34,557 nucleotides of DNA from NCBI GenBank assembly GCA_964592965.1, contig CAZQJX010000010.1, positions 1-34,557 of the forward strand, in the 5' to 3' direction. Shown piece by piece: positions 14,658 to 22,502 of this stretch. The notes beneath the pieces were generated by a model that searched no databases, was not told the DNA's origin, and saw only the letters and a list, made by a program, of their open reading frames with translations. The translations under genes were made by a program, and so were the position numbers. The DNA comes from CAZKMM01 sp964592965. Its GTDB lineage: Bacteria; RBG-13-61-14; DRUE01. Every line of letters begins with the position of its first letter. Positions within the stretch are counted from its first letter, which is position 1.

Positions 14658-15177
14658 ATGCATAGTGGAACAAAAAGGATTAAAAAGGATTGAAAAGAAA
14701 AAGCCCCTTTTGTCTTTTCGGGGGCAGTTTTTGCATAAAATAAGCGAGCAAGGCAGGGTCAGTCTTCCCAGCAATTTTAAAGATGCGCTCAGAAACAGGG
14801 GCGTGAGCAGGCTGGTAGTGTTAAAATTTCCCAATTTTCTGCGAGCTTTTCCTGAAGATGAGTGGGAAAAGCAGGAAAAGGAATATGAAGGGCTGGTCAT
14901 TGATGATGAGCGGGTAAATACATACCTTCATATTCTTTTCAATAGCCTGCTTGATATTGAGGTTGATACCCAGGGAAGGCTGGTCCTGCCTGAAAATTGG
15001 CGTAAAGAGCTTAACTTAAATGAGCAAATTTTTATTCTTGGCAAAGGAAGGTTTTTTGAAATTTGGAATCCACAAACTCACAAGCTTATGCTTCGTGAAC
15101 TTATGCCAAGATTTTCTGAAAGCAGAAATTATGTGGTGGAGATGCTGAGGAGAAAAAAGCAGGATGACAAAGATTGA
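14644..15177 (+). CDS. mraZ: Transcriptional regulator MraZ
   Basis: MraZ is a DNA-binding protein that usually controls its own dcw cluster from repeats at the mraZ promoter. Two MraZ/AbrB-like halves are visible: FRGQFLHKISEQGRVSLP and, later, DIEVDTQGRLVLP. The start is uncertain. ATG 14644 (177 residues) has AAGGAG 4 bases upstream. GTG 14665 (170 residues) would be leaderless from the TTGACA/TATGAT promoter. TTG 14710 (155 residues) matches the usual family N-terminus, M-x-F-R-G, but lacks a Shine-Dalgarno. The extra N-terminal segment (CIVEQKGLKRIEKKK) is basic and not typical of the family. The stop overlaps rsmH. I chose ATG 14644 for its ribosome-binding site; the gene identity is far more certain than the start. 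Confidence 0.88.
   Translation: MDYMICIVEQKGLKRIEKKKPLLSFRGQFLHKISEQGRVSLPSNFKDALRNRGVSRLVVLKFPNFLRAFPEDEWEKQEKEYEGLVIDDERVNTYLHILFNSLLDIEVDTQGRLVLPENWRKELNLNEQIFILGKGRFFEIWNPQTHKLMLRELMPRFSESRNYVVEMLRRKKQDDKD
14667..14690 (+). promoter_or_regulatory. Candidate MraZ operator: GGA triplets at 10-bp steps
   Basis: GGA begins at 14667, 14677 and 14687. The last two lie in exact tandem copies of AAAAAGGATT (14672-14681 and 14682-14691). Two more GGAs, at 14636 and 14646, lie in the promoter spacer one turn apart. E. coli MraZ recognises three TGGGN boxes separated by 5 bases, the same 10-bp period, at the same place. The match is to period and position, not to the exact box sequence. Confidence 0.45.
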
Positions 15178-16064
15178 AAACCTATCACATACCTGTGCTT
15201 ATAGAGGAGCTGGTGGAGTTTATTTCCCCTGCTCCCGGAATGATTATTGTGGATGCGACCATTGGTGGTGGAGGGCACGCTAAAGCAATGCTTGAGAGAA
15301 TGGCAAATAAAGGGCTTTTAATTGGTATTGACCAAGACCCAGATGCAATTTCTTATTGCCAGCATTTAAAAGAATCTTTTGGAGAGATGGTTGTGCTTTT
15401 TCAGGAAAGGTTTTCAAGACTTGACCGAGTGCTTGATAAGCTGGGCATAGATAAAGTTGATGCGATTTATTTTGACCTTGGCGTAAGCTGGCATCAGCTT
15501 GAGGAAGCTGAGCGGGGATTTAGCTTTATGCGCAATGGACCGTTGGATATGCGAATGAATCCGAGCGAGGGCGAGCCTGCTTATAGCATACTTTCCAAAT
15601 TAAATGTTAGAGAGCTTGAGCAAATTTTTCGGGAGTATGGTGAGGAGCGGTATTCACATCGGGTGGCAAAGGCGATTGTGGAGCTTCGCAGGCAGGGTCG
15701 CAGGCTGAAAAGGACCCGTGAGCTGGCAGAGCTTGTTGAGCGGGTTGTGCCGAGGCGCGGGCAGAGGGTCCATCCTGCCACCCGAATTTTTCAGGCTCTG
15801 AGGATATATGTTAATCAGGAGCTGGATGAGCTTAAAAAGGGTCTTGAAAAAGCATATTCTCGGCTGAAGCGGGGAGGAAGGATTGCTGTTATTAGCTATC
15901 ATTCTCTTGAAGACAGGATTGTAAAAAACAGTTTTCGGGAATGGGCAAAAGGCTCTGGCTTTAAAATTTTAACCAAAAAGCCCATTCAACCTAAACAAGA
16001 AGAAATAAAAGCAAATCCTAAAGCAAGAAGTGCAAAACTTCGCTGTGGAGAGAAGATAAGATGA
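15174..16064 (+). CDS. rsmH: 16S rRNA (cytosine-1402-N4)-methyltransferase
   Basis: RsmH (MraW) uses S-adenosylmethionine to methylate N4 of C1402 in 16S rRNA at the decoding site. The 296 residues show HIPVLIEELV, the SAM-binding VDATIGGGGHAKAML, the acidic loop GIDQDPDAI, YFDLGVSWHQLEEAERGFSF, GPLDMRMNP and the C-terminal RIAVISYHSLEDRIVK, all family hallmarks. The start is TTG 15174, overlapping the mraZ stop (TTGA), with AGGA 9 bases upstream; its conserved HIPVL lies 4 residues in. The stop overlaps ftsL in ATGA. It sits second in the dcw cluster, as in most bacteria. Confidence 0.97.
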   Translation: MKTYHIPVLIEELVEFISPAPGMIIVDATIGGGGHAKAMLERMANKGLLIGIDQDPDAISYCQHLKESFGEMVVLFQERFSRLDRVLDKLGIDKVDAIYFDLGVSWHQLEEAERGFSFMRNGPLDMRMNPSEGEPAYSILSKLNVRELEQIFREYGEERYSHRVAKAIVELRRQGRRLKRTRELAELVERVVPRRGQRVHPATRIFQALRIYVNQELDELKKGLEKAYSRLKRGGRIAVISYHSLEDRIVKNSFREWAKGSGFKILTKKPIQPKQEEIKANPKARSAKLRCGEKIR

Positions 16065-16420
16065 GTCGGAATTTAAAGAGGGCATCTACACTATATCGCC
16101 AGCAACCGAGGGCGAGGAAAAAGCCCTCGTTTTTGATATATCTGCTTTGGTTTTTGCTTTTAGCGTGTGCGGGAATTTTTTGTGTCTGGTCAAGCTCCCA
16201 AGTGCTTGAGGAGCAGTATAAGATTGCTAAGCTCAATCAGCGCCTTTCTCGGCTGGAATTAAAAAACCATGAGTTAAAAAGCGAGGTGGCACGGCTGGAG
16301 AGTCCATCTCGGCTGGAAAGAATAGCAAAGACCAAGCTCGGGCTTGTATATCCAGAGCCGAGCCAGATATTAAGCCTTGAGGATATGCAGAAGGAGCAGG
16401 TAAAAGTTGCCCGACCCTGA
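16061..16420 (+). CDS. ftsL: FtsL-like cell-division protein
   Basis: This 119-residue bitopic protein has a basic cytoplasmic N-terminus (about 1-23), one membrane helix (about 24-45, LIYLLWFLLLACAGIFCVW) and a periplasmic leucine-zipper-like coiled coil (about 50-85, heptad pattern with Leu and Glu/Lys). A short tail follows with RIAKTKLGLVYPEPSQI, a motif common to FtsL/DivIC. FtsL forms a complex with FtsB and FtsQ that activates FtsWI. Sequence conservation is low, so identity rests on topology, the tail motif and position between rsmH and ftsI. Its stop is followed by the only sizeable gap inside the dcw cluster. FtsB is not encoded here. Confidence 0.88.
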   Translation: MSRNLKRASTLYRQQPRARKKPSFLIYLLWFLLLACAGIFCVWSSSQVLEEQYKIAKLNQRLSRLELKNHELKSEVARLESPSRLERIAKTKLGLVYPEPSQILSLEDMQKEQVKVARP

Positions 16421-16556
16421 ACGAGCCCATCGGCAAGAGGAGATGGGGGAGCGGAAGGCAGAAGCGGAAAAAGCGGAAGCAGGGGTCGATGGGCTCTTTG
16501 AGGGTAGGGGTGGAAAAGTGGGGGAAAGATGCGGGCGGAGCCCCACAAATGGATAA
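16407..16556 (+). other. Possible small ORF bridging ftsL and ftsI
   Basis: A frame open from TTG 16407 (AAGGAG at 16391-16396, 10 bases upstream) to TAA 16554-16556 encodes 49 charged residues, with an internal ATG at 16443. It overlaps the end of ftsL and the first 28 bases of ftsI in other frames. The product is low-complexity (repeats of KAEAEKAEAG), with no known family. It may be only a by-product of the G/A-rich composition, or a coupling ORF that carries ribosomes to ftsI. Confidence 0.2.
16423..16543 (+). promoter_or_regulatory. Structured G-rich intergenic element before ftsI with three copies of one arm
   Basis: GAGCCCATCG (16423-16432) is the inverse complement of CGATGGGCTC (16487-16496). 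With one G-U pair the stem extends to 12 bp (16423-16434 with 16485-16496) over a 50-base G/A-rich loop containing GCGGAA three times. A third arm, GAGCCC at 16538-16543 inside ftsI, can pair instead with GGGCTC (16491-16496); that helix would enclose the ribosome-binding site GGGGGAAAG and the ATG at 16529. The 108-bp gap has 65 G/C (60%), well above its neighbours. It may be an RNA switch for ftsI translation or a short palindromic repeat insertion. Confidence 0.45.
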
Positions 16557-18478
16557 AGTTTCGGATTATCACGCTACTGGTATTTTTTTATTTATCATTT
16601 GCAGGAATATCTTTTCGCACCTATCAGCTCCAGATTCTTCTTTCTGATAAACTCAGCGAGCTTGCCAAAAAGCAGTATCTAAAGAAGTTCCCTCTTAAAT
16701 CTCCAAGAGGTGTTATTTATGACCGCAATTTCGAAGTGCTGGCTACAAACCAAAGGGGGTATTCAATCTTTGCTCGTCCAGAAAAAATACAATCTCCTCA
16801 AAGATGCGCCTATTTACTTGCCAAAATACTTCATAAAAATCCTGCCAAAATCTTAAAGCGCCTGAAAGAAAAAGAGAGCTTTGTCTGGATTGCCCGTCAG
16901 GTAAGTGAGGAGCAAGGAGAGCGGGTTAAAGAGCTGGGCATTAAAGGTATTGGTGTTCTTCCTGAGGAGAGAAGGTATTATCCCGGGGGCGAGCTTGCGG
17001 GGCAGATTCTTGGCTTTACTGGAGTGGATGGTCAGGGATTGGAGGGATTAGAGCATCATTATGACCGCCTGCTTCGTGGCAATCCCTGTTTTTTAACAGT
17101 TGAGCGAGATGCACGGGGTGAGTTGATTATGTTCAGAGACGATAGCATTAATTATAAACCACCAGCCAACCTTGTCTTGACCATAGACCAAGCTCTTCAG
17201 CACTATGCAGAAGACAGGCTTGGCGAGGCGGTTAAAAAGTATCAGGCACGCAGGGGGTGTTTAATAGCTGTAGAGCCACATAGCGGTCGTATTTTAGCTT
17301 TTGCTCTTTATCCCAGATTTAATCCCAATTATTATCTTGATTATCCTGAGAGGCTCTGGAGAAACTGGGCATTAACAGAGATTTATGAGCCGGGAAGTAC
17401 ATTTAAAGTTTTTGTGGTCGCATCAGCGCTTGAAGAAGGATTGATTAAGCCAGATGAAAAAATATATTGCGAAAATGGAAGCTATCAAGTTGGAGATGAA
17501 GTTATTCACGATGTGAGAAAGTGGGGAGAGCTTTCGGTTAAAGAGATTCTTATCTATTCAAGCAATATTGGGATAGCCAAAATTGCAGAACGACTGGGCA
17601 AAGACAAACTTTATGAACACATCTTGCGCTTCGGCTTCGGTGCCAAAACCGGGATAGATTTCCCGGGTGAAGCAAAAGGCATAGTTCGCCCACCCAAAAG
17701 CTGGGCTCCCATTACTCTGCGGACTATTGCTTTTGGTCAGGGTATAAGCGTAACACCGCTTCAGGTGGTAATGGCTCTCTGCGCCATTGCCAATGGAGGC
17801 TGGCTGGTAAGACCGTATCTTGCGGAAAAGATTGTCTATCCAGATGGAAAAGAAAAAATCATAAATTATCCTAAGCTAGTGAGAAGGGTAATTTCCCAAA
17901 AGACAGCTGAGAAAGTCACAAAGATTATGACCGAGGTTGTCAGCGAGGCAGGTACAGGAAGCCTTGCCCAGATAGAAGGCTACAAAGTAGCTGGCAAAAC
18001 AGGAACCGCACAAAAGCCCAAAGAAGAAGAGCCCGGATATGAGCCTGGCAAGTATATCTGCTCTTTTATGGGCTTTGTTCCTGCACAAAATCCTCGTCTG
18101 GCAATGATTGTTGTAATTGATGAGCCCAAGGTTGATTATGCCAGTGGTGGAAGGGTTGCTGCTCCTGTTTTCAGAGAAGTTGGCAAATATGCGCTTGCTC
18201 TTATGGGGGTGCTTCCCAGTGAGCCTTCAGGTATGGAAATTCGCAGGCTGGTGGAAATTTATTCTACAGGTGGAAAAAGTTTAGAAAAAAAGCTATGCCC
18301 GGAGCCGGGAAAAATTCCAGATTTTAAGGGTCTAGCTTTGCGGGAAGCTCTAGAGCTTGTTTTTAAACTAGAGCAAAAGCCTATTTTAGAAGGCAACGGG
18401 TGGGTGGTGGAACAGCACCCGGCTCCGGGCAGTCAATTAACCGGAAAGATTTTTTTAAAGCTGAGCACTCAAAGATGA
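16529..18478 (+). CDS. ftsI: Septal peptidoglycan transpeptidase (PBP2x/SpoVD-FtsI class) with PASTA domain
   Basis: FtsI is the class B penicillin-binding protein that cross-links septal peptidoglycan with FtsW. The 649-residue protein has a short cytoplasmic N-terminus, one membrane helix (about 11-30), the pedestal domain (RGVIYDRNFEVLATN) and a transpeptidase domain with S290-T-F-K293 (nucleophile Ser290), S344-S-N346 and K490-T-G492. A C-terminal PASTA-like domain (about 590-649) follows, as in PBP2x and SpoVD rather than E. coli FtsI. The start ATG 16529 follows GGGGGAAAG directly. The stop overlaps murE in ATGA. The G-rich element ahead of it could control its translation, which is odd because almost every other dcw gene here is coupled by overlap. 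Confidence 0.95.
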   Translation: MRAEPHKWIKFRIITLLVFFYLSFAGISFRTYQLQILLSDKLSELAKKQYLKKFPLKSPRGVIYDRNFEVLATNQRGYSIFARPEKIQSPQRCAYLLAKILHKNPAKILKRLKEKESFVWIARQVSEEQGERVKELGIKGIGVLPEERRYYPGGELAGQILGFTGVDGQGLEGLEHHYDRLLRGNPCFLTVERDARGELIMFRDDSINYKPPANLVLTIDQALQHYAEDRLGEAVKKYQARRGCLIAVEPHSGRILAFALYPRFNPNYYLDYPERLWRNWALTEIYEPGSTFKVFVVASALEEGLIKPDEKIYCENGSYQVGDEVIHDVRKWGELSVKEILIYSSNIGIAKIAERLGKDKLYEHILRFGFGAKTGIDFPGEAKGIVRPPKSWAPITLRTIAFGQGISVTPLQVVMALCAIANGGWLVRPYLAEKIVYPDGKEKIINYPKLVRRVISQKTAEKVTKIMTEVVSEAGTGSLAQIEGYKVAGKTGTAQKPKEEEPGYEPGKYICSFMGFVPAQNPRLAMIVVIDEPKVDYASGGRVAAPVFREVGKYALALMGVLPSEPSGMEIRRLVEIYSTGGKSLEKKLCPEPGKIPDFKGLALREALELVFKLEQKPILEGNGWVVEQHPAPGSQLTGKIFLKLSTQR

Positions 18479-20004
18479 AGCTTAAGGAACTTCTTAAAGG
18501 AATTGCTATAAAACAGGTCAAAGGAGACCTTGGTGTGGAAATAACAGGCATAAGCTATGATTCTCGCAGTGTAAAGCGCGGGGATTTGTTTGTCTGCATT
18601 ACTGGGACAAAAGATGATGGGCACAGATATGCTTCAGAGGCGAGCAGGCGTGGTGCGGTTGCTTTTCTGGCAAAGAGAGAGGTAAAAATCAGCTCTGAGC
18701 AGGCGCTGATTTTAGTAGAAGAGCCAAGACTGGAGATGGGAAAAATTGCAGACAGGTTTTTTGACCAGCCGAGCAAAAAAATTGAGGTAATTGGAATAAC
18801 TGGCACTAATGGAAAAACCACCATCAGCTATCTTATAGAATCTATATCTCTGGCGCAAAATGTCCCAACAGGAGTTATAGGCACGGTCAATTATCGCTGG
18901 CAAGGAAAGGAAATACCGGCAAAGAATACCACTCCTGAATCTGTAGAAATAATTTCGCTTCTTTCGCAAATGCAAAGGGACGGAATTAAGCGGGTGGTGA
19001 TTGAGGTAAGCTCACATTCCCTTGCTCAAAAGCGTGTTTCAGGGATTGAATTTAAGGCGGGGCTGTTCACCAATCTTTCTCCTGAGCATCTGGACTATCA
19101 CCGAGATATGGAAGATTATTTTCAAGCAAAGGCTCGGCTTTTCACTGATGTTTTAGCTGGGAAGTGGCTCAGCGAACCCGTCATCACTGAACCAATATCA
19201 GTAATTAACATAGACGACCCTTATGGAAAAAGAATATTTGATTTAGCAGTGGGAAAGAAAATCTCTTACAGCCTTAAAAGCAAAGAAGCAAATTACCGGG
19301 CAGAAATTATTAAGTTGGGCTGGGATGGGCTTGAGCTTAAAGTCCATTCTGGTGATGGAGAATTTGCTATCAAATCTTCGCTGGTGGGAAGACCCAATGC
19401 TATGAATATTTTGGCAAGCTCTGCGCTAATGCACGAGCTGGGAGCAGATTGGGAGCAGATTCAAAAAGGCATAGAGAGTTTAAAAAATGTTCCCGGAAGA
19501 ATGGAGATTTTTAATTCTAAAAACCGTTTTCAGGTGGTGGTGGATTATGCTCATACGCCAGATGCGCTGGAAAAGGTTCTTAGAACCATTCGTGAAATAG
19601 GCGCACAAAGGCTGATTGTAGTCTTTGGTTGTGGTGGAGACCGAGACGAGGGCAAAAGACCTAAAATGGGTGAAATAAGCGCCACCTTAGCTGATATTGC
19701 CATTATCACCAGCGATAATCCAAGAAGCGAGGACCCGCTTAAAATAATTTCCCAAATAGAGCAAGGAGCAAAAAAAGTAGGTGCAGAAAAGCTAAAAGCA
19801 TTAGGTGCAAATTCAAAAGGCTATTTTATTGAGCCAGACAGAAGAAAAGCCATAGAGATGAGCTTGAACATTGCTCAAAAAGGAGACTGCGTGCTTATTG
19901 CTGGCAAAGGTCATGAGGACTATCAGATTATTGGTGATAGAAGAATTCATTTTGATGACCGAGAGGAAGTGAGAAGAATCTTGGGAATTGAACGGCGAGC
20001 ATAA
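18475..20004 (+). CDS. murE: UDP-MurNAc-L-Ala-D-Glu:meso-diaminopimelate ligase
   Basis: MurE adds the third residue of the peptidoglycan stem peptide with ATP in the cytosol. The 509-residue protein has the N-terminal UDP-binding domain (ISYDSRSVKRGDLFVCI), the ATP loop GITGTNGKTT, VIEVSSHSLAQKRV, FTNLSPEHLDYH, YAHTPDALEKVL and FGCGGDRD. The motif D414-N-P-R417 marks the meso-DAP-adding type, in agreement with lysA and dapF. I choose ATG 18475 (overlapping the ftsI stop in ATGA) over a GTG at 18400, because the latter would add a 25-residue glycine-rich piece overlapping the ftsI PASTA domain. The stop overlaps murF by one base. Confidence 0.97.
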   Translation: MKLKELLKGIAIKQVKGDLGVEITGISYDSRSVKRGDLFVCITGTKDDGHRYASEASRRGAVAFLAKREVKISSEQALILVEEPRLEMGKIADRFFDQPSKKIEVIGITGTNGKTTISYLIESISLAQNVPTGVIGTVNYRWQGKEIPAKNTTPESVEIISLLSQMQRDGIKRVVIEVSSHSLAQKRVSGIEFKAGLFTNLSPEHLDYHRDMEDYFQAKARLFTDVLAGKWLSEPVITEPISVINIDDPYGKRIFDLAVGKKISYSLKSKEANYRAEIIKLGWDGLELKVHSGDGEFAIKSSLVGRPNAMNILASSALMHELGADWEQIQKGIESLKNVPGRMEIFNSKNRFQVVVDYAHTPDALEKVLRTIREIGAQRLIVVFGCGGDRDEGKRPKMGEISATLADIAIITSDNPRSEDPLKIISQIEQGAKKVGAEKLKALGANSKGYFIEPDRRKAIEMSLNIAQKGDCVLIAGKGHEDYQIIGDRRIHFDDREEVRRILGIERRA

Positions 20005-21428
20005 TGAGATTAAGTCTGAAAAAGCTGGCAGAGATTATTGGCGGGAACCTGCAGGGAGCTAACAATATGTTTTCAGGAATAAGCACAGACACTCGCACTC
20101 TTAAAAAAGGTGAGGTGTTTTTTGCTCTTAAGGGAGAAAGATTTAATGGACACAGCTTTTTAAAAGAAGCAGAAAAAAAGGGTGCCAAAGGTGCGGTGAT
20201 AAGAAAAGGCTATAAATATCTGCCCAAATCCAATTTTGGTCTTGTATATGTCAATGACCCGCTTTATGCACTGGGAGAGTTTGCCCGCTATATCCGAGCT
20301 CAGAGGAAGATTAAGGTAGTTGCCATTACTGGAAGCGTGGGAAAGACCACAACCAAGACAATGTGTGAGCTGGTTCTTTCTAGCAAATATAAGGTTGAGT
20401 CAAGTCCGGGAAATTATAACAATTTAATTGGTCTTCCGCTCAGCATTTTTCAGCTCAAGCCAGAGACAGAAGTTGCTGTTTTTGAGCTGGCAACCAATCA
20501 GCCGGGTGAGATATCCAGATTAGCAGAGATATGCCAGCCTCATATCGGGATTATCACCAAGCTAGCTCCTGCTCATCTTGAAGGGTTAAAAGACCTTGAT
20601 GGAGTGGAGCGAGAAAAGCGGGCATTAATCCCTGCTTTAGGTGCTAGTGGCACTTTTATCTTCAATCTTGATGACCAGCGTCTTTATCGGCTGGCACTAG
20701 GCTATGCTGGAAAGAAAATAGGCATAACAACTTCCTCAAAGAATTTCAATTTTGAAAATATGCTTCGGGCAAAAAATCTAAAAGTGAAAAAAGAAGATAA
20801 AGGCTTTTATCAGCATTTTGTAGTGGAGCGGATAAATGGTGCGGATAAACGCTCCTTTCCCTTCAAAATTAAAGGAACAGGAGCGCATTTGGTTGAGAAT
20901 GCTCTTTTTGCCATTGCCTGTGGCTGGGCGCTGGGGATTGATACTCAAAGAGCTTACCAAGCTCTTCTCAGCTTCTCTCCTTTGGCAGGGAGAGGCGCTG
21001 TAGAAAAAATATCTGAAAAGCTCTGGCTGATGGATGAAAGCTATAATGCCAGTCCAAAATCTATGCAGAAGGCTATTTTAGCTTTTGAGCAATGCGTCTG
21101 TTTAACTGGGCTTCGTCCTGTTCTTGTTCTTGGAGATATGCTGGAGCTGGGAGAGTGGGAAAAAGACGAGCATATTAATCTTGGAAGATTTCTTCGCCAG
21201 ATAAAATTTGAAAAGCTTTTTTATCTTGGTAAAAACGGGCAGTGGTTAAAAGAAGGTTTGGGCAAAAGGCTTTCTAAAAAGCTATTTTGGTCAGAAAGTC
21301 TGGATGAGCTTAAAAAAGAGCTTGAAAGAGAACTTAAGCGGGGCGGGATATTTTTAATTAAAGCTTCTAATCGGGTTGGGCTTTGGAGATTAGTAGATTG
21401 GGTTAAGGAGCAAAAAAATGCTTTATAA
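20004..21428 (+). CDS. murF: UDP-MurNAc-tripeptide:D-Ala-D-Ala ligase
   Basis: MurF attaches D-alanyl-D-alanine to complete the UDP-MurNAc-pentapeptide. The 474 residues comprise an N-terminal UDP-recognition domain (FSGISTDTRTLKKGEVFFALKGERFNGHSF is split across residues about 24-55), the ATP loop GSVGKTTTKTM, ELATNQPGEISRLAEI, ITKLAPAHLEG and the C-terminal domain with DESYNASPKSM and VLGDMLELG. The start overlaps the murE stop (TAATG) and the end overlaps mraY by 11 bases. All features are conventional, and the order murE-murF-mraY is that of the ancestral dcw cluster. Confidence 0.97.
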   Translation: MRLSLKKLAEIIGGNLQGANNMFSGISTDTRTLKKGEVFFALKGERFNGHSFLKEAEKKGAKGAVIRKGYKYLPKSNFGLVYVNDPLYALGEFARYIRAQRKIKVVAITGSVGKTTTKTMCELVLSSKYKVESSPGNYNNLIGLPLSIFQLKPETEVAVFELATNQPGEISRLAEICQPHIGIITKLAPAHLEGLKDLDGVEREKRALIPALGASGTFIFNLDDQRLYRLALGYAGKKIGITTSSKNFNFENMLRAKNLKVKKEDKGFYQHFVVERINGADKRSFPFKIKGTGAHLVENALFAIACGWALGIDTQRAYQALLSFSPLAGRGAVEKISEKLWLMDESYNASPKSMQKAILAFEQCVCLTGLRPVLVLGDMLELGEWEKDEHINLGRFLRQIKFEKLFYLGKNGQWLKEGLGKRLSKKLFWSESLDELKKELERELKRGGIFLIKASNRVGLWRLVDWVKEQKNAL

Positions 21429-22500
21429 GCTTTTATACAGCCTACATACGCATCATATTATTTTTAATGTTTTTCGGTATTTGACTTTTCGCACCGGCTT
21501 GGCAATGGTTACCAGTTTTATCATAGTTGTGCTTTTGGGACCGCTACTGATTAGATGGCTGAAGGAGAAAGGGATTGGTGAGGTCATAAGAACAGATGGT
21601 CCGGAGGCGCACAGGGCAAAAGCAGGCACACCCACAATGGGTGGAGTATTAATTCTTGCCTCTTTGCTTATCACCACTTGGCTTTGGGCAGACCCAAAGA
21701 ATATTTATATCTGGACGGTGAGCATAATCAGCCTTAGCTTTGGCTTAATCGGGCTAGTTGATGACATTTGGAAGCTGAAAAGTCTGGGAAAAGCAAGAAA
21801 AGGTATGCCAGGAAAGCTAAAGCTCGCCCTTCAAATAGTTTTTGGCTTTGGAGCACTCAGCCTTATGGTCTGGCTTAATGGATATGATTTTCGACTCTGG
21901 GTTCCTTTCTTTAAGAACATTCATCCTGAGATTGGATTCTGGTATCTTTTATTTGCCCTTTTAGTTGTGGTTGCTTCCAGCAATGCGGTAAATCTTACTG
22001 ATGGATTGGATGGACTTGCCATAGGTCCGGTTGTGATTGTAGCAGGCACTTACACAATTTTTGCCTACATTTCAGGAAGGGCAGATTACACAGAGTATTT
22101 ACGGCTCGCATATATCCCTGGCTCAGGAGAGCTATGTGTTTTTACAGGTTCCATTGTTGGAGCAGGATTGGGATTTCTGTGGTTCAACAGCTATCCAGCA
22201 GAGGTATTTATGGGTGATGTTGGTTCTCTCTCGCTGGGAAGCGGTATTGGTGCAGTAGCGGTTATCACCAAGCAGGAGTTTGCTCTTTTAATTGTTGGCG
22301 GGCTTTTTGTTTTAGAAGCTCTTTCTGTAATCCTTCAGGTGGGATTTTACAAGTGGAAGAAAAAAAGGGTTTTTCTTATGGCGCCAATTCATCATCATTT
22401 TGAGAAAAAGGGCTGGGCAGAGCCAAAAATTATTGTTCGTTTCTGGATTATTCAAATTATCCTTGCTCTTTTTGCGCTGAGCACAATCAAGCTGAGATAG
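21418..22500 (+). CDS. mraY: Phospho-MurNAc-pentapeptide transferase (lipid I synthase)
   Basis: MraY transfers phospho-MurNAc-pentapeptide to undecaprenyl phosphate in the inner membrane, forming lipid I. The 360-residue protein is strongly hydrophobic, with about ten membrane helices. Signatures: RAKAGTPTMGGVLIL, GLVDDIWK (paired Asp), SSNAVNLTDGLDGLA, FMGDVGSLSLG and the late MAPIHHHFEKKGW. AAGGAG lies inside the end of murF, 7 bases before ATG 21418, a proper ribosome-binding site, so the 11-base overlap is real. murD begins 2 bases after its stop. Confidence 0.98.
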   Translation: MLYKLLYSLHTHHIIFNVFRYLTFRTGLAMVTSFIIVVLLGPLLIRWLKEKGIGEVIRTDGPEAHRAKAGTPTMGGVLILASLLITTWLWADPKNIYIWTVSIISLSFGLIGLVDDIWKLKSLGKARKGMPGKLKLALQIVFGFGALSLMVWLNGYDFRLWVPFFKNIHPEIGFWYLLFALLVVVASSNAVNLTDGLDGLAIGPVVIVAGTYTIFAYISGRADYTEYLRLAYIPGSGELCVFTGSIVGAGLGFLWFNSYPAEVFMGDVGSLSLGSGIGAVAVITKQEFALLIVGGLFVLEALSVILQVGFYKWKKKRVFLMAPIHHHFEKKGWAEPKIIVRFWIIQIILALFALSTIKLR

Positions 22501-22502
22501 CT

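Noticed and set aside
18400..18474. GTG 18400 as an upstream murE start
   Set aside because: It would add 25 glycine-rich residues overlapping the ftsI PASTA domain; ATG 18475 gives the standard N-terminus and an ATGA overlap.
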